A stretch of DNA of 64,000 bases. Origin: Thamnaconus septentrionalis. Lineage: Eukaryota > Chordata > Actinopteri > Tetraodontiformes > Monacanthidae. Shown here piece by piece: positions 1 through 11,040 of the stretch (position 1 is its first letter; every line of letters begins with the position of its first letter). The notes beneath the pieces were generated by a model. The model worked only from the letters and a program-made list of their open reading frames with translations, did no database searches and was not told where the DNA came from. The stretch covers positions 15,526,361-15,590,360 of the forward strand of contig CM020501.1 of the NCBI GenBank assembly GCA_009823395.1, given 5' to 3'. A program made the translations under genes and the position numbers.

Positions 1-3000
1 CTCAGCTGTTTAATAAATCAACTATTAATAATTTAAAAAAAAAAGAAAAATCTTTGAAGAGAACAATAGAACTTGGTCTCATCTTAGGCAGGCTGCACAG
101 GTCAACAAGGTTTTCGCTGCCTGTGAAGGAGCATCACTTAGTAAAGGACCTTCAAAGTGTTAGCTTTGACTGGGAACATATTACATGGAAGACAATATGT
201 CACACTTTGTAAGAGTTGCGTTTATTTTTTACAGACCAGTTCTGCCAACTAGGTCATCAGGAGCTAATGGTGCCTATAGAAACCGCAAGTGTAATTGCAT
301 TTAGTAGACTGGAGATGTTATGTCTCTAAAGGTTGCAAAGATTCAGTGTGGTGCCCAACTGCTGATGTGATTTTAAATATAGAGCATAGTGCTGTCAGCC
401 TGTTTTTAAAATCCTAATCATTGCACAGATATGGGGGGGCTATTAAGGTGTAGGCTGAATAACAGTGGTCCCAAAACATACCCATGTGTTCCTCCTTTGG
501 CACATGCTTTAAATTGACATACTTAAATCAATACACTGATGTTGTCCACTCTGGTAATACTTGACCCAGTTCCGTGTAGTTTAGGAAAGATAGGCTTCTT
601 TATTGCTTCATTTCAAGGGGACATTGTAGTTTAGCCTCTATTCAAGTATTTAATTGAGAAAAACATTGATTTTGTTCTGGTTTTCATCTAAATGTCAGCA
701 AGATCTTTACCAGATGGAAAGTAAAACAAAACGTTCTTGATCATTTTCCCCCTAACACGTGGCTAGCATGTGTTGACGTGCAGCATGTACAAAATGGTTT
801 CTGTCGGAGTTGGGTTTGCCAAGGAATGAGTCTTGTATTAAAGCCTTTTCTCTCTCTGTCCCTGTCTCACAAAAGTCGGAATGTATGATTTACAAGAGGT
901 GAGGTCAAATAAATCATCTTGCACAGAAAAGCATTTTCTAATAGAGGAGCTCAATGATAAAGCCTCTTTTTAGGGTCAGAAAGCACAAAGCTTTCTCTTT
1001 TTCAGGTGTTTCAGCACCAATGCCAGCATCATTATACATGTCAGAGCTTTCATTAGAACATCCCAGATTTCAGATCAGCAGAAATTGACAAATTAGCGCA
1101 AAAAAAAAAATGTTTTTCTGTTAACATACTGCATTATTAATTGTTGTGTGATGAAGGGGATAGTTTTTACATTTGTCATCCAATAAATATGGATTCAGTA
1201 CTAATGAGCAGCTTATTCCCTTCTAAATATTTTAAATGCTTTGACATAAAGCAGATTTTTTTTCTCCTTCTCTTAAAGCCCCCTTGATGTTGCCGGCTTC
1301 AGCATTTTCTCCATCTACCTCTCTGAATCTGCTGCCAGCTGGCTGAGAATGCTGGCTGCGTTCTGCATATCAGTGCGTATCCTATACAGCTTTCTGGCCA
1401 CTTCTTCCACCCTCGCCCCCTCTCTGGCTGTACATCGTGTGACTTTACCGAACTAATCAGACGTCACTTTGAAGCGCCGCTGATTGCACTTTGTAGCCAG
1501 CAACACATGGCGTGCACTTTTATGACTTACGAGGCACTTTGTTTTCCCGCCCTAATCCCACCAAGTTTGTCCTCGGCAGCGCTTGTGCCTGAGCCGTGAT
1601 CCGTCTCTTCCTCCCTCGTCCCTCCCTCTCCCTCCATCTAATCCCAGACGAAAGGGAGTTGGACACTCATTCCAGAAGTTGGATTTGTAAATAGCCTGAA
1701 CCACATCTTAGGGAGAGACGGAATTAGCAAGAAAAACACAAACTCCAGAGTGGAGAAAGGGAGAGGGAGAGAGTGAGAGAGAGAGAAAAATGTTATATTG
1801 TTCAGTGTTCAGGGCCAGAAATCCTCTGATGCCCGTCCCATACGTAGGGCTTTCAGCAGGGGGTTAGTCCAAAGTAAACCTTGGAAAACAAATGCACTAT
1901 TTCCATATTTGGTTAACAGAGGCTTTTGTTTGTTCTCTGTTAGGCAGAAAAAGCAATCAAAGGTAATTCAACCGTTTTGAGTCGGCCCATTTAGACCATT
2001 ACCGTAGAGTGAAGAGGCACCGGCCTTGGAAATAACTTGCAGTGACCATCGCAACGCTCGAGACTTAAAAAACTGTCTCTTTCATGTGGCTCGTGCATCC
2101 CGTCCGCTCCTCCAGGAGACGCCAACAAGGCACCGCAGTCCGATTAGGGAGCTTCTGGCAAACAATACCAGGGCCCGGTGCCATCTCCAGCTGCTTCCCC
2201 TCCCAAAGGCCCTCATTGGAAGTGGATTGTTCTTATTCATTCCCTCTTTTATGAGACTGACATGAAAGACAGGCTGTTTGTGTGTTTTTGTTGTTTTTTT
2301 CTTAAATATGTGCTTATTTTGACTTGGGCTTTTGCAATCGGAAGACTCCCGCGGAGAATCAAAGCAGCCGCTGTGCGTTTGATGCTGGAACCAAGTGGTC
2401 TTGAACACATGGGATCAGCTGGTTTCTCCGGCTTCATTAATTCTGCTGACATTTAGGCCTGATGTGGCATGACCTCAGCCTGGCTCCAGCCCCATCTACC
2501 CCCCATCCCTCACCACCACCACCCTTCTCATCTCATTAACTTTGGGAAATGGTGAAGCCTAAAGGCAAGGTGGCACTCGCGACATGAAGGAAAGGTGCTC
2601 ATGTTGGTGCTGCAACCAGTGGCCTCCTCCCCGCTTAAAAAAAAAAAAAAAAAATACGTGGCTACATCCCATACGGAGCACTGTGGGGCATTTCAAAGCC
2701 TCACGTCTGCCAATGATTAGGGATAGAGATTAAGGCCTGCCAGGAGAAACTGGGCCGTAGTGGAGGTGAGGGGTACTGGTGGAGATGGAATGAATAAAAG
2801 ACGAGTTCAAGTCAACCCAGGCCTGCTGGGCTTATCCACCATCAGCTGCAAGAGTGCCGCCAGTTTCTTGATGGAGACGCGAGCGACCGCGATGAGGGAA
2901 AGGGAAGAAGGTGGAAGCTGGATGAGGGTCGGGGGGGGTAGGATCAAGGTGTGCAGTTAAGTCAACACGGGTTTCAGATCACGTCACCAGCAGCTCACGT

Positions 3001-5079
3001 GCAATCCAAAAAAAGAAGAAAAAAAATCTCCTCACCTCCTTTCCGTCTTCTTCTGCTGCTGCTGCTTTGATTCTCAAGTCATGCTGGTGCTCCGGTCTCT
3101 ATAAAAACCATCAGAGAGCCTTTTACCGGAGCACATATTCACATGCGTGTATTCTTTACATGATGAGGCAAATATGACGCGTGCATTGATTCAGCACATT
3201 AATTGATGTCTGTTTAGGAATCATTGCTACGCTGGTTGACAGAGCATCCGTGTCTTTGAGCTTAGTGTTGCTGTTACGGTGGTGTAATATGGTGTTACCA
3301 ATATCAGGTGATAGCGTTACGTCGACCTGGATGAGAGAAAAATGGGGAGTCAAAACCCCAAACTATCTAAACTGACCTCCTTGCCAATGTCAAAACATTA
3401 TGTAGTGTTGTATTTGAATTTTGCAACTGGTACTTGCAACAGAAAACATGCCTTGTCTTGTTTGAGTCCGTCTCACAAGCATTGTCATTAAGTGTCAAGT
3501 AAATGTAGGATTTCATTGTGAGTGCAGTTGTGATTTTCCTCTTCATCGTCCAGTGAGGGTGGTTTCGAATCAGGAGTTGCCCCACCATCTAGTGGTTGCA
3601 CCTGAAACCTACCATCCTTCCTTCCAAAAACCCAGACTACATCATTCACAGTGGAACACAGAAAAAGTGCTCGTGCCGCTTCTCTGGAAACACAAATAAC
3701 TGGGAGGCAGTCATTTGAAGTTCGTCTATACTGCGCTAATGATGCTAATAAGGCTAATGACAAAGACGCTCCTCTGTTCTCCTTTCATGTCAGCCAGCGG
3801 AACAAGAACAGCATTCTCCTTCCTAAGGACAGCGTTGGATCGACTTTAATTTCAGATTCTGTGTTGTTTCGCTTTGAAAATCTCAGATTATTATTTTTTT
3901 CCTTCTTTTGTTATCATAAGAAAGGAAGCGAGCAGAGAGGGAAAGCGGGAAGAGGATTGTTTGGAGTCAGAAACACATTTCAAAGGCTTGCCAAAAAACA
4001 GCCTGCAAAATCTGAGATGAAACCAGCTAATAAAGCGGCACACGGCAATAAATAATGCAACAAGAGGAAACAACATGAAAGATCTTTTCATCTCCATATA
4101 GAGAGAATAAGGGAAAGAAGCGGCGACAACACATACACACCAACCTCTATGGTCGATACAGTATTTGGCTGGACGTTCCTTTGAAACTCACATATATTCA
4201 AAAGGAAGGGAGAACATTTAATAGCATAACTAGTGTGTTCAGTCAATGTTACAAATGATAACAAAAGAGAGCAACACATTTTTAAAGGTAAGGACAAATG
4301 ATTTTTTTGTTTTTTTGTTTTTTTTTTTTAAATGACCTTTGGCAAATACTTTGGACAATCTTTTGATCCACCCTCTGGTAAAGAGCATTTTGGTTATTTT
4401 TTTTTATCGATATATTTCAACTTGATTGATAACTTGATCACTACTTAAAAAGTTGAGGTGGGTGTCAAAACGGGAAAAGTAGTTCAATGTGTTCGACCTT
4501 CCTATTTTCTACATATATTGGTGGTGTGGGACATAACGGTCAAATATTAAATCGAGTCTGCGTGGTCGTAGCCAACTTCAGCCTTTTGTTGAGTTGTGTA
4601 ATACTGACATCTTCTGGGCATTTGTGCAAATCCCTTAAATAGAATCCCAAAGTGGAACGATTTTCAAATTGAGCGCCACCAGTTTCTGATATCAGGAAAC
4701 AAGTAAAGGTTTTTATCTGGGGAAAATATTTCATAATAAAACACAAGTTTATAAGAAAATTCAAATTATGGTTTGATCGATGCCATGGATTTCTACAACC
4801 ACTACTTTTCAACTGCAGAGAAAAAGGCACTCAGACATTGTCCTTTGCCAGAGTAGTCTTCTATTTCAAAGTACAAAGTTTTGGAAAATAAAGCTGCTCA
4901 CAAATCTCCCACAAAATTATGTTTGCGTCTGTGATTGCGTCTGCAGTCCTTAATCTGCAAAAGAGTCTTTACAAGCACAATAAGCTAAGATCTGTGGACC
5001 GAATTGAACAGTTTTTATGTTGTGGCTGCATCGGTATTAGACAATTGTCTTTACTAAAATAGCAGGACCAGGAAGTGAG
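1..5079. other. Upstream intergenic sequence, no gene seen
   Basis: I see no coding exon, RNA gene or intact transposon here. The reading frames are short, lack splice-site context and do not resemble known proteins. The sequence is AT-rich with small A and T runs, for example an A run near 2640-2655. It could hold distal regulatory elements of frmpd1 or the 3' flank of an upstream gene, but neither can be shown from sequence alone. Confidence 0.5.
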
Positions 5080-5081
5080 TT

Positions 5082-5124
<43 letters not shown>

Positions 5125-5127
5125 TTG
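5080..5127. repeat. (TTTA)n microsatellite
   Basis: About twelve uninterrupted TTTA units. Confidence 0.95.
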
Positions 5128-5209
5128 GTGGTTGAAGAGATTGTTCTAATCTGCACCTAACAAATCGGGAGCTGCAGTAAATCGTTGACGCCAGTAGAGG
5201 GAGTTAGAG

Positions 5210-5271
5210 GCCAGATAGATAGCTCGATTGATAGCTCGATAGATAGCTCGATATAGATAGCTCGATAGCTC

Positions 5272-5347
<76 letters not shown>

Positions 5348-5349
5348 TA
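5210..5349. repeat. Compound (GATA)n / AGCTCGAT repeat
   Basis: The first 65 bases mix GATA with AGCTCGAT units; the rest is a clean GATA array. AGCTCGAT is one base away from an AGATAGAT pair with a CG inserted, so the left block probably arose by point change and slippage inside a GATA array. Confidence 0.9.
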
Positions 5350-5393
5350 GAAACTTATACATTTCTCTTAAAATGAATTAATCAAGCAACTCT

Positions 5394-5609
5394 ATGACGT
5401 CTGCCTTCCATTTCAGACGTTACGCACGCACGGCAATAAAAACTGCAGACGTGCGCACTGGCTCGGACATAGCGCGCGAGCAGGTGCGTGAGCGCCAGAG
5501 GGTCTCGCGGTGTCTCACTCTGTCCGGCTTTATCTCTATTGAAAAGAAGGAAGTGAAGGACCCCCGCCGTGGCTTTTGAAACTTTGTGCGCGCGCGTAGT
5601 AGGGAGAGA

Positions 5610-5706
<97 letters not shown>

Positions 5707-6007
5707 CCGTCTGCTAAACCGCGTGCGCCTCACCCGTCCGCGTCACCTGCACGAGGAGCCGGTCGTATATTCCCGTTTGCGAAGGGTCTCGGGCCGCGAC
5801 TCCTCGCGCTACCGCTACCGCCAGGTGCAATGGATTAAAACGGGAAGGTGTGGCTGTTTCCGCGGCGTTTTCCAAGTTTTTTTTGTGTTTGTTTTGTTTT
5901 TATTTTATCGGTGTTATTACCATCGCTCCTGTTTCCCCTCCAGTTCGGCCCAGGACACCGTCTCCCTGCGCCCAGGAGCGGATTAAGGAGGAGAAGCTCG
6001 CTGCTAG
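5394..6007 (+). promoter_or_regulatory. CpG-rich region; candidate promoter and non-coding first exon of frmpd1
   Basis: The sequence changes from AT-rich to CpG-rich (GCGCGCGAG and CGCGCGCG type stretches around 5470-5595 and 5770-5990). It ends in a strong splice-donor match, TAG followed by GTAAAGT, at 6007/6008. frmpd1 needs an upstream non-coding exon because its start-codon exon begins at an acceptor only four bases before the ATG. This is therefore a plausible transcription start with 5' UTR exon 1. A long GA array lies inside it. A second CpG-rich region at 9.5-10.7 kb competes for the same role. Confidence 0.4.
5616..5703. repeat. (GA)n microsatellite
   Basis: Long GA array inside the CpG-rich region. 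GA arrays of this length near promoters are often length-polymorphic. Confidence 0.95.
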
Positions 6008-6169
6008 GTAAAGTCCTAAACTCATCGACGTTCCAGCAAAATCCAACAAGACTGAATAACAAACGCAAGGGGGGTCGCCTGTCCAAGCTCGACAGGAAAC
6101 TTCATTAGCAGGCGGATAACCTTTTTTTTTTTTTTTTATCACATGTATGACTTGGACCGAGGTAGATGT

Positions 6170-6207
6170 TTTCCTTCCTTCCTTCCTCCCTTCCTTCCTT
6201 CCTTCCC
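6170..6207. repeat. (TTCC)n microsatellite
   Basis: Short, slightly imperfect TTCC array following a T run at 6122-6137. Confidence 0.85.
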
Positions 6208-6409
6208 ATCAATATTTTGGCTCTTTACATTGACAGTGTGAAAACGTGCCTTGATATCTTTCCAAATTGTTGTTCAGTTCAAAAACTGAGGTGGATGTAA
6301 CACGTCTGAAGTGTTACGAACATATATGTTGACCAGGTTAGAGTCACCTCAGACTCACTCCTGCACCTGTTCTTAGCCAGAGGGCTGAAGGAGGGGTGCA
6401 AATAAAGGG

Positions 6410-6412
<3 letters not shown>

Positions 6413-6458
<46 letters not shown>
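6413..6458. repeat. (GT)n microsatellite
   Basis: Perfect GT dinucleotide array. Confidence 0.95.
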
Positions 6459-6459
<1 letters not shown>

Positions 6460-7186
6460 CTCCGAGCCCCGTCACAACACTTAATAGGGTTTGGAGCATC
6501 TCCTCGCCTCCTTCAACAGCAAATGACTCAGTCGTTTTCCACATTCAACCACTGCTGCTTAAGAATTGATGAACGAACCAACAGCGCGGAGTCAGGGCCA
6601 AATTAAAAAAGTGTTTTTACCAGTGCACCGCTGCAAGCCAGTAAGCACAACACAAGCCGGTACACTCGACCACACAGCTACATGTCAGTTTACAGCAAGA
6701 CAGCTGCTGGGGATATTTTGCTGCATCATGCTTTAGTCGCCTAAAACACACCACCACTGTGTCGCCGCGCTACTGTACTCGGTGCTTGTGAGTGACACAA
6801 AGCTGGTGCAGCACATGGACATGGTCCTCATTTGCATGGGGGAAAAAAGAGTGTACGTGCCCTCGGCCCTGGGATTTCACTGCATCGATGCATGTGTTTG
6901 ACGAAGAGCCCAGAGCACAGAGAGTGAGCTCCACCGCGCTATTGAAATTTGAAACATAAGAAGAATATGAGGCCAGCTGCCTTCTGAAGGCCCTCCCAGG
7001 TTTACTAATTTATGATGTTATTTTTAGGCTCGGCTACATTTTTGATGCTTCGTATTTGTCAAGTTTAATACTGAGCGAAAACTCTGGGTGTGTCTGTCAA
7101 CCTCTCTGTGCACGGCTGTGTGCACAAGGATATACTGCACACACACACACACACACACACTCAGGCACGCGCACGCACGCATGCAT

Positions 7187-7221
<35 letters not shown>

Positions 7222-9499
7222 TGTGTGCAGATACTGGCAGTCCCAAGTGTTGCCCCTACTCACATGTGCAATAACTGAGTCAAGTGGTGTTTTTTCCCTT
7301 TTTTTCGCAAAGCATTTAAAGAGCAGTGCTTGACAGGAATATGCACATGCACGCACTTAGACACAAGTGCACCATTCAGTTTTAGTCCCCGATGCAAGTG
7401 AATCTCTCCGCTTCCTCCTCACCAACACATTGTCTTTGGAAGAACGGCCCTTCGTCATTTTGTTCCAAACAGAGACCTCATATACTGAACTCTTGACCTC
7501 AGAATTTACCATCTTGCGTCAGGATGCGCCACTCTCGTCCTACTTTCCAAACTTAAATATTGTAAGAGGTAAATCCTCTGAGCATCCCCAAAAAATCAGA
7601 GGATGTGAAAGCATCAAAGCCAAGTGTTAGCTTTCTCCATTGTATAACTACGCTGCTGCACAGGAGAAGCTGCTAGAACAATGTCAGAAAGGTTTATTCC
7701 CCTACTCTGTTTTGTAACTCTAACTATTAAGGACATTTTTTGTAGGCACATATTTTACCATTAGATGTAGACAATGAAGAATTTGATGATTGCCTTCTTA
7801 ACCATGTAACTGTTTGTCTCAGGCTAGCCCCCACAATGTATCATTGAAGAGCACAGAGAAACCACAAAGCGAGTGTGACCACAAATTGTGTGCTAATGAG
7901 TCGTAGAGTGTCAGGGCCAATAACACAAGTATGCCATACCATAAAATTTGCTCCTCCGTCTGTCAATCTATTTTATAATATCTAATGAAATGGTATTAAA
8001 TTGCATTTCAACAATTAAATAGAAAACTCTTTTCAGCTTCAGATGACAATCAAAAGCTATCAGCCTCTATTATAATTCAGTGGATAAGTGTTATCATGCT
8101 GATCACAAGAGTTTCAGGCCCCTGATAGTAAAATAAGGTCTGCCAAAATAAATCTCCAAGGTTAAAAATAATTCAAATACAGTAATCATATGAATTCATA
8201 CACTGAAAGTGTGGAAATTTTTATTGTTTGGTTATTGCATTTGCAACAATCAAAATCAGCTGTTTAAACAAAAAAGATGTACATACATTGTGGACCATCT
8301 GTTACTAATGTGGCAAACAATTAAACCTCAAAGGTTGTTGGGTGTGCGTGTGTGTTTGTGAGAGAGAGGGAGAGAGAGAGAGAGAGCTTGTAATTGGATT
8401 TCGTTCCCCTCTGCCACTCTGGAAAGAGGGGTCAATCAAGTGGTGTTACAGTATTTACAGTCAAAAGAGAAATCTGCATAATAGAACCGGAGGAGTATTG
8501 TTTGAGAAGAGTGGTGATCACTGTACCCTAGAAAAAACCAAGAAATCAGATAAATAATAGAAATCGCAATACAAGTTATGTGTTATGGTTAAATATGTCA
8601 CTCTGTAATAGTTTTAGAAGGAATGATAGAAACTGATTTTAGGTTGAATAGACCCAATAGCAAAGACTGGGTCTTTGCGTATTATCGTATTGGCAATTGA
8701 ACTATTGGAAATTGACCATTTAGAAAATTTGTAAAAGAAAAACTTTTTACTTCCCTTTTTTGCATATTTCAAGATAAAAAACATTTATACTTCCATATAC
8801 TTCCATTGCTTCATACTTTCATATTTACGCAAAAACAGTATCCTCCAGTTTTTCATCACAGCTTATCCAGTTATGACTAGATGATTCATGATGAGGATGG
8901 TCTTCCATCATGTGTAATGTATATGTTATTATTACACATACAAATCTATTGTAGATACACATAATAGTGACACAATCTCTTAAGCTTTTGAAAGATTTGC
9001 CCTGATACAGGGAAGCACTGTGCTTATGTGTTGCGAACCAAGAGCAGGCGAAGGCTGTGGCTTCAATCTGGACTTTCTTAATGGAGCTCAGACGACTGAA
9101 GGATGGAGGTGCTTGCAAATGCAGACGGGAGCACAAGTGCTATTTATTTTGAGTACAGAACACAAACAACAGGAACAAGTGTCAGTTTTAAGCGGTTGCA
9201 TTAACAACAATCTGCAGAGTCGTGGAGGAAGCAGGACTTCCCACCCCTGTGCCACCAGATCCTGCGGCCTCCATCTCCTCGTCCATATATACACACACAC
9301 ACTGTGTGGTTATAGATATACATTCTTTACCCATCATAACATCACTTACGTGCTGTTTCCTCACGCTCAGATTTCCCTTCCTCATCGCTCCTCTGCTGCC
9401 TTATGCCTCTCGCTGCGCGCCCCTCGTCCTCTGTCTCCCGGTGTGCATTGGTATGCCTGTTAGTTGTTCCTGGTAGAGTGAAGCGGTTGCATTATCTAG
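6459..9499. other. Non-coding stretch, probably 5' intron or upstream DNA of frmpd1
   Basis: No exon recognised. It contains two CA blocks (about 7138-7160 and 7190-7219) and a short GA tract near 8362-8386. Apparent reading frames here are low-complexity CVCVC/THTHT translations of the microsatellites. Confidence 0.5.
7138..7219. repeat. Two (CA)n blocks
   Basis: Two CA arrays separated by about 30 bases of GCACGCACGCATGC-like sequence. Confidence 0.9.
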
Positions 9500-9529
9500 A
9501 TACATTATTGATGCACACAGCACTCTGAC

Positions 9530-10668
9530 AAACGCGCGCATACCCTTGCGCGCATAGACACAAAAGCGCCGGCCGCCCGCTCCCATAATAAAAACATACG
9601 TGCACTCATAAAGTCAAACACCGTGTTGCGTAAGGCGCACGCACACACGGCCGCGCGGAGCATGTGCCTCAATTTGTTTGTGAATGTGAGCGAGGACGGA
9701 AGAAAGGGGAAGGGGGAACCTGCACTCGTGCAAGCCTTTCTCTTTTTTTATTCCAACGGCTGCGAAAGCACAGCTGATCCCGGGGAAAACTCTTAGCAAA
9801 GAAAACACGAGGCAGACATAAATCAAGCGCTCCTTTTGGCAACGGCAGCGCGGCGCTATTCAGTTGCCTTGAGCTCCGCTTGCGCAAGAGCCGGAGGAAA
9901 CAATCAATCTTTAAAAATAACTCAGAGAGCCAATCATAGGAGAGATTATCAGAGCGGCGGGGTGAGGGGGGAGACAACAAGAGGAAGAATTATGAAAGAA
10001 AAGTACTGAGCGGTGACAGTTTGAGTGGTGGGGGGAGCGGAGGGGTGGAGACGTGGGGGGTGGGAGGGCGAGGGCGAGGTGTGCTTCTGAAGAAGTTCCC
10101 AGCATCTCTTTTCCCAGAGCTTTGTAAGGGCCTCATTAAATATGCATGGTGTTTGGAGCAGAGCAGGGGCAAGTGGGACTCCACAAACAGCACAGGCAGC
10201 GCAGGCAGGCCCGTCCCGCTACGACAGAGCCCAGCTGTCTTCCTTCGCCCGCCTCCCACCCAACCCCACCACACCACCCTCCACCACCCTCATCTTCCGC
10301 CCCTCCCACCCAGACTCGCTTCCCACGTGCTCCTCCGGCCTTCGTTTCCTTCTGCTCTGACCTCGCCTGTCCCGTCCGCTCGGCCCGCTCGCCGCCGCTT
10401 TGTTCACCTCGGCGCCTGCCCTCCACGTGTGTCCCTGTCGCTCGTGTTTGTGTTGATTCGAAATGATTCACCGGCTTATTTTGGAGATGAAATCCCCCGG
10501 GCGGCCCCTCGTCTCGTCCTAGACCTTAACTCTGATGTCGTTGGCTGCCCTCAGGAGATGAAGACGCACCACGTCGGCCCTGTGCAGACGAGAGATGGGC
10601 AGAGAGAAGGTGGAGTGGGACTGTAACCGGCGCCCTCATGGAGCCCTGACACACAGGGCAGAGAGCAG
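9530..10668 (+). promoter_or_regulatory. Second CpG/GC-rich region, alternative frmpd1 promoter candidate
   Basis: GC- and CpG-rich sequence (for example CGCCGGCCGCCCGC near 9567-9582) followed by a GGGGTGG/CCCACCC-rich block at 10025-10320. Its long overlapping frames on both strands are proline- or glycine-rich and resemble no family, as expected of GC-rich non-coding DNA. A weak donor-like AGCAG/GTTGGT lies at 10668/10669. It could be a second promoter with a 5' UTR exon of frmpd1, or a regulatory CpG island in the first intron. Confidence 0.35.
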
Positions 10669-10706
10669 GTTGGTCTGGTCTTTGATTGCTGCTGTACTCT
10701 TTTAAG

Positions 10707-11040
10707 AATAAGAATAAGAATGCCTTTATTTATCCCACATTGGGGAAAGTTGCATAGTTAAAGGAGCATATAAAGCGCAAGGAGTGAATTAAAAAGAAAG
10801 ATATAAAATATATAGACAAATTATGTACATGCGTATGTAAGTGTTAAAAAAAGTAAGTGTTTATAAATAAATGTTTTATTGCACTGGGTGCAGTTATACA
10901 GCCTGATGGCTGCAGGCAGAAATAACCTATGGTAGCGCTCCTTCTTGCACAGAAGGTGCAGCATCTTTGCACTTTTGTTGCTCTTGTTGTTTTCATTCAC
11001 CAACATGAAAAGGTAGTTGGCTCCGCGCACACATAGAAAG
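10707..11040 (-). mobile_element. Degenerate teleost retroposon 3' fragment
   Basis: It starts with an AGAATAAGAATGCC tract followed by a TTTATTTATCCCACATTGGGGAAA-like block, then a segment resembling the widespread fish repeat with a CTGATGGCTGCAGGCAG motif. Equivalent blocks end in tetranucleotide tails elsewhere in fish genomes. Orientation is inferred from the position of the presumed tail. I recognise the repeat from general experience and cannot name its family. Confidence 0.5.

Noticed and set aside
1798..2456. Short open frames on both strands in the upstream region
   Set aside because: All are short, compositionally random and lack any splice or promoter support.
5569..5838. Open frame with a long RERERE repeat
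   Set aside because: It is the translation of the GA microsatellite with no protein-like flanks.
10021..10626. 201-residue open frame on the + strand and overlapping frames on the - strand
   Set aside because: GC-rich sequence leaves several frames open at once. The products are proline/glycine/histidine-rich with no domain; a promoter or CpG-island reading is better supported.
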